Assembly: GCA_012845835.1 (NCBI GenBank)
Contig: JABAKD010000030.1
Location: 16,011,710-16,075,709 of the forward strand
Origin: Undaria pinnatifida
Lineage: Eukaryota > Sar > Phaeophyceae > Laminariales > Alariaceae
DNA: 64,000 bases
Reading direction: 5' to 3'
How positions within the stretch are numbered: the stretch's first letter is position 1; each line of letters begins with the position of its first letter. The position numbers were made by a program, and so were the translations under genes. The notes under the pieces were generated by a model. It was not told where the DNA came from. It searched no databases and saw only the letters and a list, made by a program, of their open reading frames with translations. Below, one piece after another: positions 1 through 11,844 of the stretch.

Positions 1-1659
1 CCGTTCTGTCAGAGACCGTACCATATAAACCACACACAGGAGGTAAGCCGCACCTGATTTCACCGGCTGCACCACTCACATATATACGGGCAGTATCGTT
101 ATCATCAAAGCCCGGGTCGTATCATTAACATCATCGACTGCCCCGCGGGGGGGCAGCTCCACACTCCGAGGCATATACCGAATAATGCCTCAACACATAA
201 TACGAAACCCCAGAATATACGAAACCGCCAAATATCCGCGGACCCGTATCGAACAACCGCATACCACAAACACAGTTTACTTAGATATGGAATCGAGTTT
301 GGTAGTATATATATTTCGATGGGTGGCGAATTGGGCAATGTACACTTATTATACAGATTTTCTTCAAGAAGAAGAGGCTTCAGCATTGTTTCCACCAAAT
401 TTCACCGTGATCGGCAACGACGATTTATTTACGTCTTGTGTTTGAAAAAGTTGGGGCTTTTGAGATATCACGGATATCTCGGCGAGATCGACTCGGAAAA
501 AAACCAAAGCCTTAGACTTTTTCATATATTCTGTTTTTCTGCATGTACATTGTGCAATGTTGTCTGTCAGGGGTAGCGCTTCCAATTTCCAAGTCCTACC
601 TCGTAAAAGCGTTGGGCTACGACATTCAGAAACATCTTCGAAAAACATAAACTCGTCTTTGCGCGCCGTATTCCGCCGCATAAAACGGTTCTCAACCAAC
701 CCTGTTTAACACACACTGAATACAAGTATATTTCAGCCCCCTGTTCATTTTGTCGAACGTGGTCCCGAGCAGGTGGCCACAGAGTGCTGCGTCCGCACGT
801 TGCTTGGCCGATTACGGCGATGAATTTAGTTGAGTCTAATTTTCACTGGTTCACGAGATACGACTATACGCGCCTTTATCCGTTTTTAGGCTGGTGTTAA
901 CGGGGGTCTTGGGGGATCCTTGTCGATATGATCGTCAGAAAAAACAGGTGTGTCTATCGCGAGACCACAGCTTACAGCAGCACAAAGCCCAGGTAGGTAG
1001 TCGATTTTCTTATATCGTTATCGAGCAAGGATTGCTGATTTTTAGGTCAGGATAAACGACATTGATCGAGAGGGGGGGAGGAGAGGAGGGGGGGGGGGAA
1101 GCTTGGCTCTGGCCAAGCTCCCGATACTGAATCTGGTGCTGGCAAGGTATCCAAACTCCATGTCAAACGGACGTCAATTTTAAATGCACGCTGCTAACCG
1201 CCTACGTAGGCCACTTGTACAAGGTCACGTACGTGTGTGACTCATTGCATACTTGAAGTGAGAGTACGGACCAACTCACCACACAACCAATCGCATCGAG
1301 TCCTAGTGTTCTCCTAAGAACCATCCTACCCTTTATGCGAATGTGCAGCTACCTTTTCTAAACCAATCAGCGCAGGACGCGGAGCGTAGGGAGGGGTGCT
1401 ACCATTGTTATGTTTCCTGCATGCCCCACAGATCACGTGGTTAAAGCTACTATTGTGGGATATTTATGTACCTGCCGAATCCTGGATCGCACGACAAGCG
1501 TCCTAGACATTGTATTGATTCTGGATCTCGCAATTCCGATTCCGATTGCACAACAAAAACAGTAACGAAAGTCAGACCTCAAGTTATAAGCCGATATGTA
1601 ACAAATCAACAAAGACATAAGGTTGGTCTATAGCTCATGCAGGCAGCGGATACCAAGTA
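1..1659. other. Gene-poor stretch, no recognised gene
   Basis: Only short overlapping open frames occur here, the longest about 111 codons on the minus strand (364-699). None has a recognisable motif and none is favoured over its shadows. A purine run with an oligo-G tract lies near 1070-1100. Nothing supports a gene. Confidence 0.5.
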
Positions 1660-2650
1660 GAACACTATAACAATAGCCCACCCTGAATAGTCGTAGATGC
1701 AGATCACACGACGTTATGACAATGGCTAACTAAGGCATCAGAAAGTTCGGAAGTGGATCGAAGATGCTGCTATTCAAAACAACTGACGTAGACTGTAGAC
1801 CAACCCAGACCTCGTGATTGATGATTAATGATTGATTATTGATGATTGAGGTATGGTAGGGGCTAATCCATCGGCCCACTGTCACTAAACCGCTGGGCAG
1901 AAAGTACTGGTGCAAGGGAACGCAGCGACAATGAAAGGAAGGGGCCCTAGAAAATGTAGCACCTAAACTGGGAAGAGGAAAAACGTACACTGCAGGATAC
2001 CATCTAGCGACTGAATCTATGTGCTCGGGACGCAAAGGGCGTGGGAAATGGAGGGCCAGAAAGATAACTTCCAAGATAAAACAGACATGTGCACAGAAGG
2101 ATACCAGCCATCGACCAAACCTCTGTTCTTCGGTCGCATGAGCGTGGCTAGAGGGGCACCAGGAAAGGCAACACCCGAACTAAGAACAGACGTCAACGAC
2201 TGAAAATCTGTGCCTGGGACGGATGTGCATGGGAAAAACCGGAACCTCAGAAAAGGGGTATCCGAAGGCACCGAGGGCCTCACGACCTTCATCAGCGACC
2301 ACCCACCGACCTCGGACACCTTCCACCTCGAGTTCCCCGGCGTACAGGCAATGTCACTTTCATCCTTGCCGACCCTCGTCCTAGTCAACTTGGCCCGCTC
2401 CTCGGGTGTTCCAGCCCATAACGGTCACTACCTGCTTGACATGCTCCCCCGGAACGGTGTTTCCTCTGAAACCGAAACCTCCATCGCCAATGGGCACCAA
2501 ACAATCCCGCTCTCGGGATCGATCGATCTCGAACCTTGCGACCTCCTTGGGACCTTTTCCTCTCCCCTCATACAAGTCCCCATTTCGCAGGCGTAGAAGG
2601 GCGCAAAAATTGTTGTGTAATGACCGTAAAATCAGCAAAGGAATGACTCC
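1660..2650 (+). repeat. Diverged fragment related to the internal region of the 55.8-kb LTR element
   Basis: At 1677-1708 the sequence follows the same course as 56245-56275, just inside the left LTR of the element at 55854-59270 (shared word CACCCTGAATAGTCG, then AGATGCAGATCAC). A second shared block follows in the same order (GGATCGAAGATG then CTATTC, at about 1753-1777 and 56319-56340). The bases before 1677 also resemble the LTR end. The rest to about 2650 has the same purine-rich, GGAA/GGGAC-rich style, but I can align it only loosely. The open frames (2210-2596 +, 2017-2388 -) look non-coding. Confidence 0.5.
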
Positions 2651-3014
2651 TCCACTGCGTGGCTTTTGGTCGTTAGAAATGCAGCAATATCATTGGTTCA
2701 TGACCCAAACATCAGCCAAGATGTGACTGCTCTACTCCTAACTCAAGGCACATAAAAAACGTCCTTCCTGCTGTAAATCGCAATTTTGTCCAACAAGTCC
2801 AGCTCTGTCTGGTTCACGGTTATGCCCATGCCAACCTCTCAACACGCGTTCGAAATTCAGGACCCTTTGAATTTGGACATGCGCTTCTTCAACTATGCAC
2901 GCCAGAAGGGGTCATATGAACATAATACTTGCCTAGTTTACCTGTTCACCGCGAAGACATCCCTTATCACATTGAAAATTTCAGGGCTTATCACTGTAGT
3001 TTCTGATAATCAAG

Positions 3015-3260
3015 ACGAGATGGGACGGAACTGTTTTGACTTGTTTAGAAGAAAATTGTTGAAGACGCGAGGGGACGGGACGGCAAAATGACGACCAAAC
3101 AGGTTGTCAAGACGAGACGGGACGGGACTGTGGGTGCACCATTTTTCAACGGGATGGGGCGGTAAATTTCTTCTGGGTAGATTTCTACGGCGCGAGGGGA
3201 CGGTGAAATTCAACGGGATTATTTTCTGGACCAGGACGGGACAGGACGGTAAAAATGGGA
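3015..3260 (+). repeat. Cluster of GGGACGG-type short repeats
   Basis: Words such as GAGATGGGACGG, GAGGGGACGGGACGG, GAGACGGGACGGGAC and GGACGGGACAGGACGG recur about every 40-70 bases. The same word reappears at about 4200-4275. This looks like a degenerate tandem repeat; no function can be read from it. Confidence 0.45.
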
Positions 3261-4190
3261 CCACGTTTGCCTGTCCCAAGCGTGGGTTGTGTAGTTTACT
3301 AAGTATGTATCAGTAGTTCTAATTACTGTAGCAGCCGTAGGAGTAGTGCGGCATTAGATCATTGGATCGAAACGGCTGTTCCAGGGGAACAAACGCAGAA
3401 AAACACTCCTCCTATGAATCGTACGTATATGCATATTATTGTAGAAATTCGTCTTGAAATTGGTGTCCCAAATACAACATCATGCTTGTTGTATAGTACA
3501 CAGCAAATAATCTCATGTGACCATGCGAGCCTTCGACAGAAATATCCTCGCCAGCCGTATGTAGCGGTTTGGCCAGCGACGGACGCGGCAGCCTCCGCTT
3601 CGCAGTTAGCCTTTAACGCCGCTAAACCCTGGCGAACCTCCGCTACTCCGGAGATCAAGTGCGAGTTGAGCTGAAAAGTAGCATCATATTGTCGTTTGCG
3701 TCTGACCGGAAGGAGATGCGCTGTTGGCTAACGACTGCGGAGATATCCGACAGTTATCCTTTCTGTTCGACACCTGGAGGTGGTGGTGTCGATCGCTACG
3801 TACACAGTCGAGCCAACAATTTGTCATGTAGCCAGCGGTCCGCCACTGCCATCGTCCCGGTTTTGGCATCTACGCCATCCGTCGTCTGTTTGTACCATCC
3901 ACGCGTTGAGTACATCGAAATCAGGCGATTTCGTCGCAACGGGCTTTTTCATGTACTTTCGATATTGTTTTCATATCTTCGTATTTTCGTACTTCGTAAG
4001 TTCGTAAATTTCTATGACTTTTATTTAATGTACATACCCAGTCTGCTGTGAACAATGTAAACAAAGTGGATTTCGAAGATGTGAAAAAAGATATTTCTAA
4101 AATAAAAATCTAAAATGCTTGGTGGGAATGGACGGGAGAAGAGACAGCGGGCAGAGGGGTTAATCTTGGACTACTGGCGGAAACGTTTGT
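3261..4190. other. No recognised feature
   Basis: Overlapping open frames up to 130 codons (3659-4051, +) have no recognisable domain. The stretch 3960-4110 is AT-rich. Nothing supports a gene or a repeat here. Confidence 0.4.
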
Positions 4191-4339
4191 CAGCTGGACT
4201 GGACAGTAAAGATAACGATGCAGGTTTGGATAGCGGGACGGTAAACGAGAATATATCGACGGGACGGGACCGAAATTTCCAACGTTGGGTTCTGTTGGAT
4301 ACGCACAAACCATACACGGGGTATTTACCCCGGGTATTA

Positions 4340-4640
4340 CCCTACAGAGAACTTCTGTAAGTTCTATAGGACATGCATGCCCGTACCCGGAACTTCTGGA
4401 AGTTCTGTACGCCAGTGCCACAAATACCCGGGGAACGGGTATATCATTTCAATAACGTAGTGAGTTCCGTATGCCCGTGCCAAAATACCCGGAACTTGTG
4501 TGAGTTCTGTAACACTTCCGCATCGTACCCGGAATTTTTTCAAGTTCTCTAAGATCCCCATACCCTAACACAGAGCTTCTGTGGCTTCTGTATGACTGTG
4601 GCACAACATCCAGGGTACGGGTATATCTATTACGATACCC
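4340..4640. repeat. Array of five imperfect GAACTTC-NN-GAAGTTC palindromes
   Basis: A 16-bp palindrome of the form GAACTTCTGGAAGTTC occurs at 4390-4405, with variants at 4349-4364, 4492-4507, 4532-4547 and 4573-4588. Four of the spacings are multiples of, or close to, 41 bp. Each copy is associated with a TACCCGG word and CCGTGCC-like text. GAA/TTC blocks recall heat-shock elements, but the spacing (1, 2, 1) is not the canonical one, so a regulatory role is only a guess. Confidence 0.5.
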
Positions 4641-4719
4641 GGGGAGCCCACATGCATCAGTTCAGGTTCAAAAACCCGAAGAGTGTACTATGCACTATAT
4701 TATGATGTCGTATATTGTC

Positions 4720-5456
4720 GTCAGTTGCCAAGATGAGTTTCGACCAAATCCTTGATCTCATAGCTGGAGTGTACTTTAATATTAGATGTGACCTAAACCT
4801 CTTGAAACCCCTTATTCCCCTTCCTCCCTTTCATATTTTTTTTCCTCGCTTTCTCTTGCTCAAACGCCCCACCTCATATCGAAATCCGCCCGAGTAATAA
4901 ACACTTCCACGACCTGGATGTCGCCTCATTATCGTTTTAGAGCCGTCCATGCCGCTGCTGCAATTCCCACTCCCCCCCGCCCCCAACGCCTCCTCCTTCC
5001 CCACCACCCGAACCATCGCATAGACCTACCACCACGCGTATAGCAAACCCCTACATCTATGCGACTTAAAGCCCTCCCCCCCCCCGCATCTTCCCACCCC
5101 CCTCCCCAACAAGGAGGACTTAAAATTTCCACCCACACATTGAGCTGCCCGCCCTCCACCCCCCCTTCCCCCCCCCCCGCCCCCTTTTGATCAAACTCAG
5201 GCCCCCACGTCCTTCAAAACTCCGCCCTCCCGTCACCGGTTATTCGACTTACAGGATTCACTTGATAAACTTATGAATTTCCTTCTACAGCGGTCAGATT
5301 TTGTCCCCCACAGAAACGGGTTTTATAGTTTCCGCGCACAGAATGACTAACATCACCCTGTTGGTCCTGATAGCTACACTACTGTAGTTCCAATGGGGTT
5401 CGCCGACCTATATCCTTAATGAGGACACACAACCCGGAATACGCGCGATTGGGGTA
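4720..5456 (+). repeat. R1 modular repeat, copy interrupted by a transposon
   Basis: R1 is the most abundant repeat here. This copy starts with a module reading GAGTTTCGACCAAATCC..., passes C-rich tracts (about 4965-5190) and then the conserved 3' module from CCGGTTATTCGACTTACAGG (about 5235) through CCTATATCCTTAATGAGGAC (about 5408). It stops within the word ATACGCGCGATTGGGGTA at 5456, exactly where other R1 copies continue with TCACACACAGC. The missing end resumes at 6884 behind an inserted element. ORFs in it are low-complexity and not real. Confidence 0.8.
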
Positions 5457-6883
5457 CAGTAGGTGACCCTTTATAGTGGCATATAGTGGCAACACCAAAT
5501 AATGGTGCCACTGTTCGAGGCAGTGCCACTATTCGATATAATGGCACTAGTGCCACTATTGCAAGGCCAATAGTGGCAACATTGCCACTATATCGAATAA
5601 GAAGCTTCGATGTTCACGATATCGACAGCGGTTCATTAGATCTACACTCGCATGCGCTGTTATATGCGGGTAAAGCCGTGTACTGCTGCACTCCTCGTGG
5701 TCGAGCATTTGTTTGCAGCAGTATCCGCATGAAACACATGAAATGACACTTGGTTATCCAAGGGTCGCCGAGCCTTCTGCGGTCAAAACCCATTATTCAT
5801 TCTTCAGTGCAGGCGGATCACCGAAACCACGCCCAAATGTACTGAAGGAGGCACATCATTTTATGTTTTGTCCGGTGGGCCGTGTAACATGGGGTTCAAC
5901 ACACGCAGAAGAAATGACAACAGCAACGCAGAGACGCGAAGAACTAAAGCAACCAAGCTTGACGAGCCAAACGCTCTCCACCCCGGCGCATCAACCCAAC
6001 CGCCACAATGCTCTGCAACTACGTACGAGCACTTTTGGTGTAGGCTTCAGCCGACTGATTGCACTAGGAGTCGGCAAACGTTCCAATGTCCATCTGCCGT
6101 GCCGGTCTGGCGGAGTGCGCCGAGAAAAACACCATCTTCGCCTTGCGGAGGTAATGCCCGGCTTCGCCAATGCCAAACGACTCTGCGTACTGTTCTAGAG
6201 GACCAACACGTTCAGCCAGTTCCGCGAACGACGGCGGCGCCTTCTTCCCCGCACCTCCCGCGCTCTCAGAATCTTTGGCATCGTCTGGCTCGTCGTCACT
6301 GTCCGCCTCTTCCTCGTACGTGTTGTTAACCTTCTCCATAAAATATCTTCTGCGTCTTTAGACAGAGTGTCAGCAAACTCGGCTTCCTCCTCCAACCCGG
6401 CCCATTCCTCCACGGCATTCGAGGCACGCTTAGGCTGATTCGAGGAGTCGGGTGTCGTTTGCTTCTTGGCGATGCACGGGTTGCAGATGCGGTGTATTTC
6501 TCTGCCGCCCTCCTCCTCTGGTTCACCACATATTCCATGAAGCCGGCCACCGCAGCCAAGGCGACATCCGTGCCCGTCTTTCTTTCCCAGTGATCGGTTT
6601 GGGAGTTTACACAGTTCTAGGTTCGCGCAGGCTGGCGTGATACGTGTGGCGCCCGTTGCTGAGGGTGCATGTGGACAGGTGTGGTCCAGCAGTAGTGGGG
6701 GCCCGCTGTTTGGAACTGCCACTATCGGGTATGTGAGATGCCCAACATGCCACTATTGAAGGCCCCGTCCTCAATAGTGGGAAAGTGCCACTATATCGGG
6801 TTGAGATTTAGCCAGGATATTTTTATGCCACTATTCAGGGCACTTCACTATTCAGGTTGTCACTTAAAGGGCCACCTACTGCT
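5457..6883. mobile_element. 1.43-kb DNA transposon inserted into R1 (CACTA-like, tentative)
   Basis: The ends form imperfect terminal inverted repeats. The left reads CAGTAGGTGACCCTTTATAG; the right, reverse-complemented, reads CAGTAGGTGGCCCTTTAAG after two extra bases. Both ends carry a cluster of about six copies of a subterminal word, TGCCACTAT or its complement (5470-5600 and 6715-6855). The flanking R1 sequence is split in the middle of a conserved word, with GTA on both sides, consistent with a 3-bp target duplication. A 3-bp duplication plus subterminal repeats fits CACTA/EnSpm-like elements, but the tip reads CAGTA rather than CACTA and no transposase is present. So: a non-autonomous element of uncertain superfamily carrying one small zinc-binding reading frame. 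Confidence 0.7.
6064..6722 (-). pseudogene. Cysteine-rich (putative zinc-binding) protein inside the 1.43-kb element, frameshifted
   Basis: The frame 6722-6195 encodes a Cys/His-rich segment in its first half: paired cysteines near residues 32-38, then C..GC..RLHG.C, then HRIC..C about 18 residues later. This resembles a small treble-clef or RING/PHD-like zinc site. An acidic linker follows. At about 6340 the plausible reading switches to the frame 6339-6064, which gives an acidic stretch (EEEADSDDEPDD) and a helical tail ending at 6064. The switch implies a one-base indel or a short missed intron. I do not recognise the family. It lies wholly within the transposon ends, so it is likely element-encoded; DNA binding to the subterminal repeats would be a natural guess, not something the sequence shows. 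Confidence 0.4.
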
Positions 6884-7060
6884 GTATCACACACAGCTCG
6901 CAAAGATGAGTTTCGACAAAATCTTCGATCTAAAAGCTTGAGTGTATTTTCAATTTATATTATATATATACGCGCGATCGGAGTATCGCACACAGCTTGC
7001 AAAGATGAGTTTCGATAAAATCTTCGATCTCACAGCTGGAGTGTATTTTCTTTTTGATAA
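6884..7060 (+). repeat. R1 end resumed after the insertion, plus a second R1 tail fragment
   Basis: 6884-6951 continues the R1 copy that broke at 5456 (GTATCACACACAGC, then GATGAGTTTCGAC, ending GTGTATTTT). A second partial R1 tail follows at 6969-7049, beginning CGCGCGATCGGAGTATC and ending with the same GGAGTGTATTTT. Confidence 0.75.
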
Positions 7061-7119
7061 TATATATACATACCAGGTATATATATTTGACTATTGGTGT
7101 CATTCTGACTTTTGTCGCC

Positions 7120-8413
7120 CTAACACGGGCTTGGTGCATATAGAGAGAAGTGAAAAAAGAGCTTATCATATACGGTATACGAATAAAACTGGGTTGCATA
7201 CTACACGTAACATCAAATCTTTTAGATTAATAAACAGTACCAGGCAGGAAATATAAAGGGATGTCTTCTTGCTACAACCGTCAGAATTGTCCCCTTTAAG
7301 GAATTATAGTTTGCTCGCATATATATTGAAGTGTCCCGCCCGCCCCCCGCCCCCCCAGACCCTTTTTGTTCAAACGCCCCACGTAAAATCAAAATCTGCC
7401 AGAGTAGTAAACACTACCAGCCAGCTGATATCACGTCATGATATTTCTAGCTATCCATGCCGTAGCTCCAATTCATTTCCGCCCTCTCCCCGCCCCCCCC
7501 CCCCCTTTTGTTCCCCGCCCAGTTTGTTCAAACGCCCCACCTACAATCAAAATCGGCCAGAGTAATAAACACTTCAACGCAATTGATCTTACGTCATTAT
7601 ATTTCTAGCCATCCATGATATAGCTTTCATTCATTCCCCCCGCCCCTCCCCGCCCCAACGCCCCCTCCTTCCCCACCACCCGCACGATCGCCTAAACCTA
7701 ATACCACGCGTAAAGGAAGCCCCTACAAGCTTGCAAAGACGAGTTTCGACCAAACCCTTGATCTCATAGCTGGAGTGTACTTTAATGCTATATGTGACCT
7801 GAACCTCTTGAAAAACCCTTCCCCCGCCGACCCCCTGCCTTCCCCTCTTCCCCGCTCCCAATTGCTCAAACGCCCCACCTAACATCTAAATCTGCCAGAG
7901 AAATAAACATTTCCACGCACTTGTAATCACCTCATCATCTTTCTGGAACCATCCATGCCGCTGATGCATTCCCTCCCCCCCCCCCCCCCAACGCCCCCTC
8001 CTTTCCCACCACCCAAAATATCGCCTAGACCTAGAACCACGCGTATATATAGCAAACCCCTACATCTATGCGACATGAGCTCCCCCCCCCCCCCCGACAC
8101 GTCCTTAAAAACTCCGCTTTTCCCTCGCCGGTTATTCGACTTACAGGATTCACTTGATACACTGATGCATTTCCTTCCACAGCTGTCAGATTTTGTCCCC
8201 CTCGAAGACGGGTTTTATAGTTTCCGCGCACAAAGTGATTAACATCACCCTGTTGACCCTGATAGCTACACACTGTAGTTGCAAGGGGGGTCGCCGACCT
8301 ATATCCTTAAATAACAAGGACACACAAGATATAATACGCGCGATCGGAGTATCACACACAGCTTACAAAGATGAGTTTTGACAAAATCTTCGATCTCACA
8401 GCTGGAGTGTATT
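7120..8413 (+). repeat. Long composite R1 copy with oligo-C tracts
   Basis: Modules occur in order: a block (7190-7320) that is the reverse complement of 14230-14350 and 21120-21240; repeated units of the form TTCAAACGCCCCACCTA...AATAAACACTTC...ATCCATG; C-rich tracts at about 7490-7505, 7640-7655, 7975-7990 and 8080-8095; and the conserved 3' module ending GGAGTGTATTTT at 8413. The C-rich tracts separate the unique modules. No protein is encoded. Confidence 0.75.
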
Positions 8414-8529
8414 TTTTTTTGTTATGTTACTGAGTCATGTCATCATCATGCGAAAATTGCGGAGTATAGTCTAATATTTTATCACCTGTTAATAACACTG
8501 GCTATTTGCACTTGGTTACTGAGTCAGGT

Positions 8530-8815
<286 letters not shown>

Positions 8816-8818
<3 letters not shown>

Positions 8819-8925
8819 CACATTAACTCGCATAATCAAGTCCGTGGTCACAGGACACGCTCCAGTCACTCTGGAGCTGAGGAATACCCCAGGGAAAAAC
8901 ACAAACAAACCAAAGGTGGTACAAG
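8816..8925 (+). repeat. R5 repeat, copy 1
   Basis: A block reading CTCACATTAACTCGCAT, then GTCCGTGGTCACAGGAC, then CCAGTCACTCTGGAGC, and ending near AACAAACCAAAGGTG. The same block is at 11725-11835 (+) and, in part, at 46035-46105 (-). In all three places it lies close to an R1 tail, twice with GTT repeats at its edge. Confidence 0.7.
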
Positions 8926-8927
8926 CA

Positions 8928-9150
8928 GATATCACAGCTGACGCAATCCATGCCTCCACAGAAACGTAACAAAGTGGAATCGGGAGTCAGGTTACGATAT
9001 GCCACGTCCATACCGGTGCATACGTCTCATTACCCGCGCCTGGAAAAAACGACTATATATACCGCTTGTCATCCAAGAAAGACTACCACGTATATATAGC
9101 ACGTAGTATCTATCACTACGCATACGCACGACGGGCGAAAGTCAATTAGG
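8928..9150 (+). repeat. R2 repeat, copy 1
   Basis: A block of about 220 bp starting ATATCACAGCTGACGCAA and containing ATCGGGAGTCAG, GGTGCATACGTCTCA and ACTACCACGTATATA. It recurs at 15024-15290 (+) and 18470-18765 (-). Function unknown. Confidence 0.75.
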
Positions 9151-9242
9151 TCATATGAAGAGTCGATGAATTGGAAGTACAGTCGACCCAGCTATGAAAA
9201 CACACCACGATATATTTTTTTTCAAGTGTCTTTCACGCAAAA

Positions 9243-9553
9243 GCCGGTCGCCCCGGTGGCGTATCAGGTTATTCTCGAGCCTGGTGTAGGTCAGTTTCGT
9301 GAGTTCGAATCCCTCCGAGTGCACACTCGTAGTATATATTCGTGGGGACTTTTTCTTGTGCACAAATTTACTTGCGGAAAGCACGAGAGCGTGAGTTAGC
9401 AACACTCAATGAAAATCGACGAGCAGTGGGATTGCCGAACCCTATGCGCGATAAAAAGTGAAAGGCAAGAACCGGGGGGGAGAAAGGACGACACCTGTGA
9501 CCACGGCTTGTCCAGAAGCTGGAAAGTAAAAGTGTGAAGAAAAAAACAAACTG
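9243..9553 (+). mobile_element. tRNA-derived SINE, copy 1
   Basis: Near its 5' end the block has a pol III box A-like word, TGGCGTATCAGG (9257-9268), and a good box B, AGTTCGAATCC (9302-9312). They are about 33 bp apart, as in tRNA genes and tRNA-derived SINEs. About 230 bp of unrelated body follows, ending in an A-rich stretch. A second copy lies at 17980-18289 and shares the whole length. I see no clear target duplication around this copy. The tRNA cloverleaf is too degraded to call a tRNA. Confidence 0.65.
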
Positions 9554-10150
9554 TCTTCAAGATTCCCCAGGGCCAACGTAGGCGTAGCATATGTCAAAAG
9601 ACACGCATTCGCAGCAGGAATGCGACCACGAAACGGTGTTGTTTGAACCCTACGACACAAGGTGATTTGAAGGCCGCAACTACGCTGCTGTGCTCCAATA
9701 CGTGCATACCATCGTTTGAATGTCCCTCTTCCACAGAAACGCGGAAAGGGGTACAGCACGACCTACATAGTGTAATGTGTACGGCAGTGCGTTGGTGTTG
9801 TTGTAGCCTTTTATTATTGTTGAGGCGTTGTTCTCACGGTGATCATCACATCCGTTTTTAGAATCCTGACACTATACAGGCACAGGGTACCTGCCACATG
9901 GAGACCAAACAAAACCACCCACAATTGGAACGACAAACTAATTAGTAAATTGTCGGTAACAACGCAGACAACACCAGATGTAAAAATCGGGAAAGTACAC
10001 CGAAAAAGGGGACACCGCTCCTTCCCAAAGGTAAAAACGAGGCGAACACTAAACAAATTATGCTAAGTTTATTAATAGCCAAACGACACTTTACCCAAGA
10101 TAAACAAAGACACACCAAACAACGGACGCGGGCATCCAAAGTGCAGTTGT
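9554..10150. other. No recognised feature
   Basis: Short competing open frames on both strands (for example 9814-10056 -) lack recognisable motifs. Nothing can be supported here. Confidence 0.4.
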
Positions 10151-10237
10151 CCTAACAAAAAACACTACGCCGCCCACATATCATGAAGAGTCGCCTGCAC
10201 GTCGCCCCCCTCCTTCGCTCTTCGCTTGACTTGGTTT

Positions 10238-10770
10238 TCATGAGTGAACGAATGCACAGTCTTGGAAAGAAAGTGCGCTGTTTCGCTGTACTCGCCGCCG
10301 CTTCCATTCGTGTGCAAATAGAAGCCGACATCCATTCGCGAGACGAGAGCGGATCATGGCCTCTGAAATCTTCGATTTCATGCACGACTTTTGTCTACCG
10401 TCATCGCCTTCCTCATCACTAGAGACGTCGTCTTCGACGTGTACTTTTGAAATATTCTCCGTTATTACTCTTTCGATCTCAAGTTCTACTTCTGCCCTCA
10501 AGACCTCTTCATCGTCCTCTACACTAAGCCACGAGTTCACTGCGCTCCGCACTTCGTCTTCAGTGAGACCTCAGGCGCTCTCGACCAACAAGCTGTCCGT
10601 CAACACCCGGCGGCATGGACCTAGCGTCCAAGTCCTTGGCGCTCTCTGGCATTGACATGTTCTTGACCATATCGCACAGGTCGTCCAAGGCGGCCGCCTC
10701 CTTGTCTTCTCGGTCCAGCCGCGTGTCTTTACCCTTGAGCGCGTTCTCGTGCTCTCTACAGGAGGTGTGC
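10238..10770 (-). pseudogene. Hypothetical acidic protein fragment, two frames
   Basis: On the minus strand, 10760-10565 reads as a charged helical segment rich in Glu, Asp, Lys and Arg and ends at a stop. From about 10552 to 10238 a second frame continues with a strongly acidic region (VEDDVSSDEEGDD) and a basic tail. The two pieces are nearly adjacent and of similar character, so one coding region broken by a frameshift or stop near 10555 is likely. I do not recognise a family. Acidic C-termini of this sort occur in some DNA-transposon proteins, but no catalytic motif supports that. Confidence 0.3.
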
Positions 10771-10984
10771 TACAGCAATTGTTTGGGGGCCCGTATGGTG
10801 GAAAATGGACCCCTCCGTAATGTTTCACATCTACGGAGCACCATGCTTCTGGTATTTCTTGTGTCCTTAAAGCGGGGAGTTGACTGAGGAAGAGTGTCTT
10901 TAAAATGCGGGGACAACTGCTGTACACCACTCATCGGCGAAAACCAGTTGTGAACATGGACTGTGAGCCGACGAGTTGTGAGCA

Positions 10985-11570
10985 TGACTAGTGAGCATCA
11001 TCAGCATGTTGTGGTATACTCATGGTACTTTCCTTGTATAGGCAGTGCACAGCAGCAGCAGTGTGTATCCAGTCTATCCCGTCCTTCTTCACTGTTATGG
11101 TCGCTCCAATAAATGCTTGTGTCCCATCCATGGCATGTCATCCTCGTTTTTCTTGGACCGCAATCCTTTTCAGTTCTATTAACTCGTATATTAAACTCCT
11201 TCATCACCAAATGTTCACCTGTAAGTCTGCCGCAGATGAAGGAAGTATTTCAGTCTTTCAGCACGTAAGCAGCTTAGCAATGCACTTGACCATGCCACTA
11301 AGGCTCCCTGGTTCCCCGCAGTCACTACCTGATGGTACTATAGCACAAAAGGCTGAGCTCAAAGCCTTGATTTCGCACACAACAAAGGTTGAATCAAGAA
11401 ACCAAGACCGACTGAATGTACAATTGCATTGCCAAATTTTTTGTGTAGTTGTTTTCGCATGATCATGAATGAAAAACTTGTGTACGAAACGCAAATACAC
11501 AAGGATTAGTTCATCCGTTTCACAGCTATAATTCATGTACGTTGTGTCATATACGTACTCAACAGTCATA
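10985..11570 (-). other. Unclassified open frames
   Basis: On the minus strand a 47-codon open stretch from 11134 to 10991 has ordinary amino acid composition and starts MDGTQAFIGATITV. A separate frame covers 11569-11258. No domain is recognised and neither looks complete. They may be remnants of a coding region; this is weak. Confidence 0.2.
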
Positions 11571-11689
11571 GTTAATGTCGGACACCAGTCATAGTGTTAC
11601 TTTAATTAAATTTTGCAAGCGTGAGGTTGGTTCTGTTGATAAGTCGATACATTTAACAACCTTTAGGTTGGTTCTGTTGAGAAGTATGT

Positions 11690-11844
11690 ACGTTGTTGTT
11701 GTTGCTGCTGTTAACTGTTGTTGTTCTCACATTAACTCGCATACTGAAGTCCGTGGTCACAGGACAGGCTCCAGTCACTCTGGAGCTTTAGCAATAACCC
11801 GGGCAAAAAACACGAACAAACCAAAGGTGAACACGAATAATAAA
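11690..11844 (+). repeat. R5 repeat, copy 2, with GTT edge
   Basis: GTTGTTGTTGCTGCTGTTAAC leads into CTCACATTAACTCGCAT and the rest of R5 as at 8816-8925. The copy runs straight into the inverted R1 tail at 11845. Confidence 0.7.

Noticed and set aside
4340-4640. Heat-shock elements
   Set aside because: Canonical elements alternate nGAAn and nTTCn with constant 2-bp spacing; here spacing is 1, 2, 1, and there is no gene nearby to regulate.
5713-6329. Plus-strand frames of 153-161 codons inside the 1.43-kb element
   Set aside because: They overlap the minus-strand Cys/His-rich frame, which has a plausible zinc-site pattern; the plus frames have none.
9243-9330. A functional tRNA gene
   Set aside because: Box A and B are good but acceptor, anticodon and T stems do not pair well, and the 310-bp copy with target duplication at 17980 fits a SINE.
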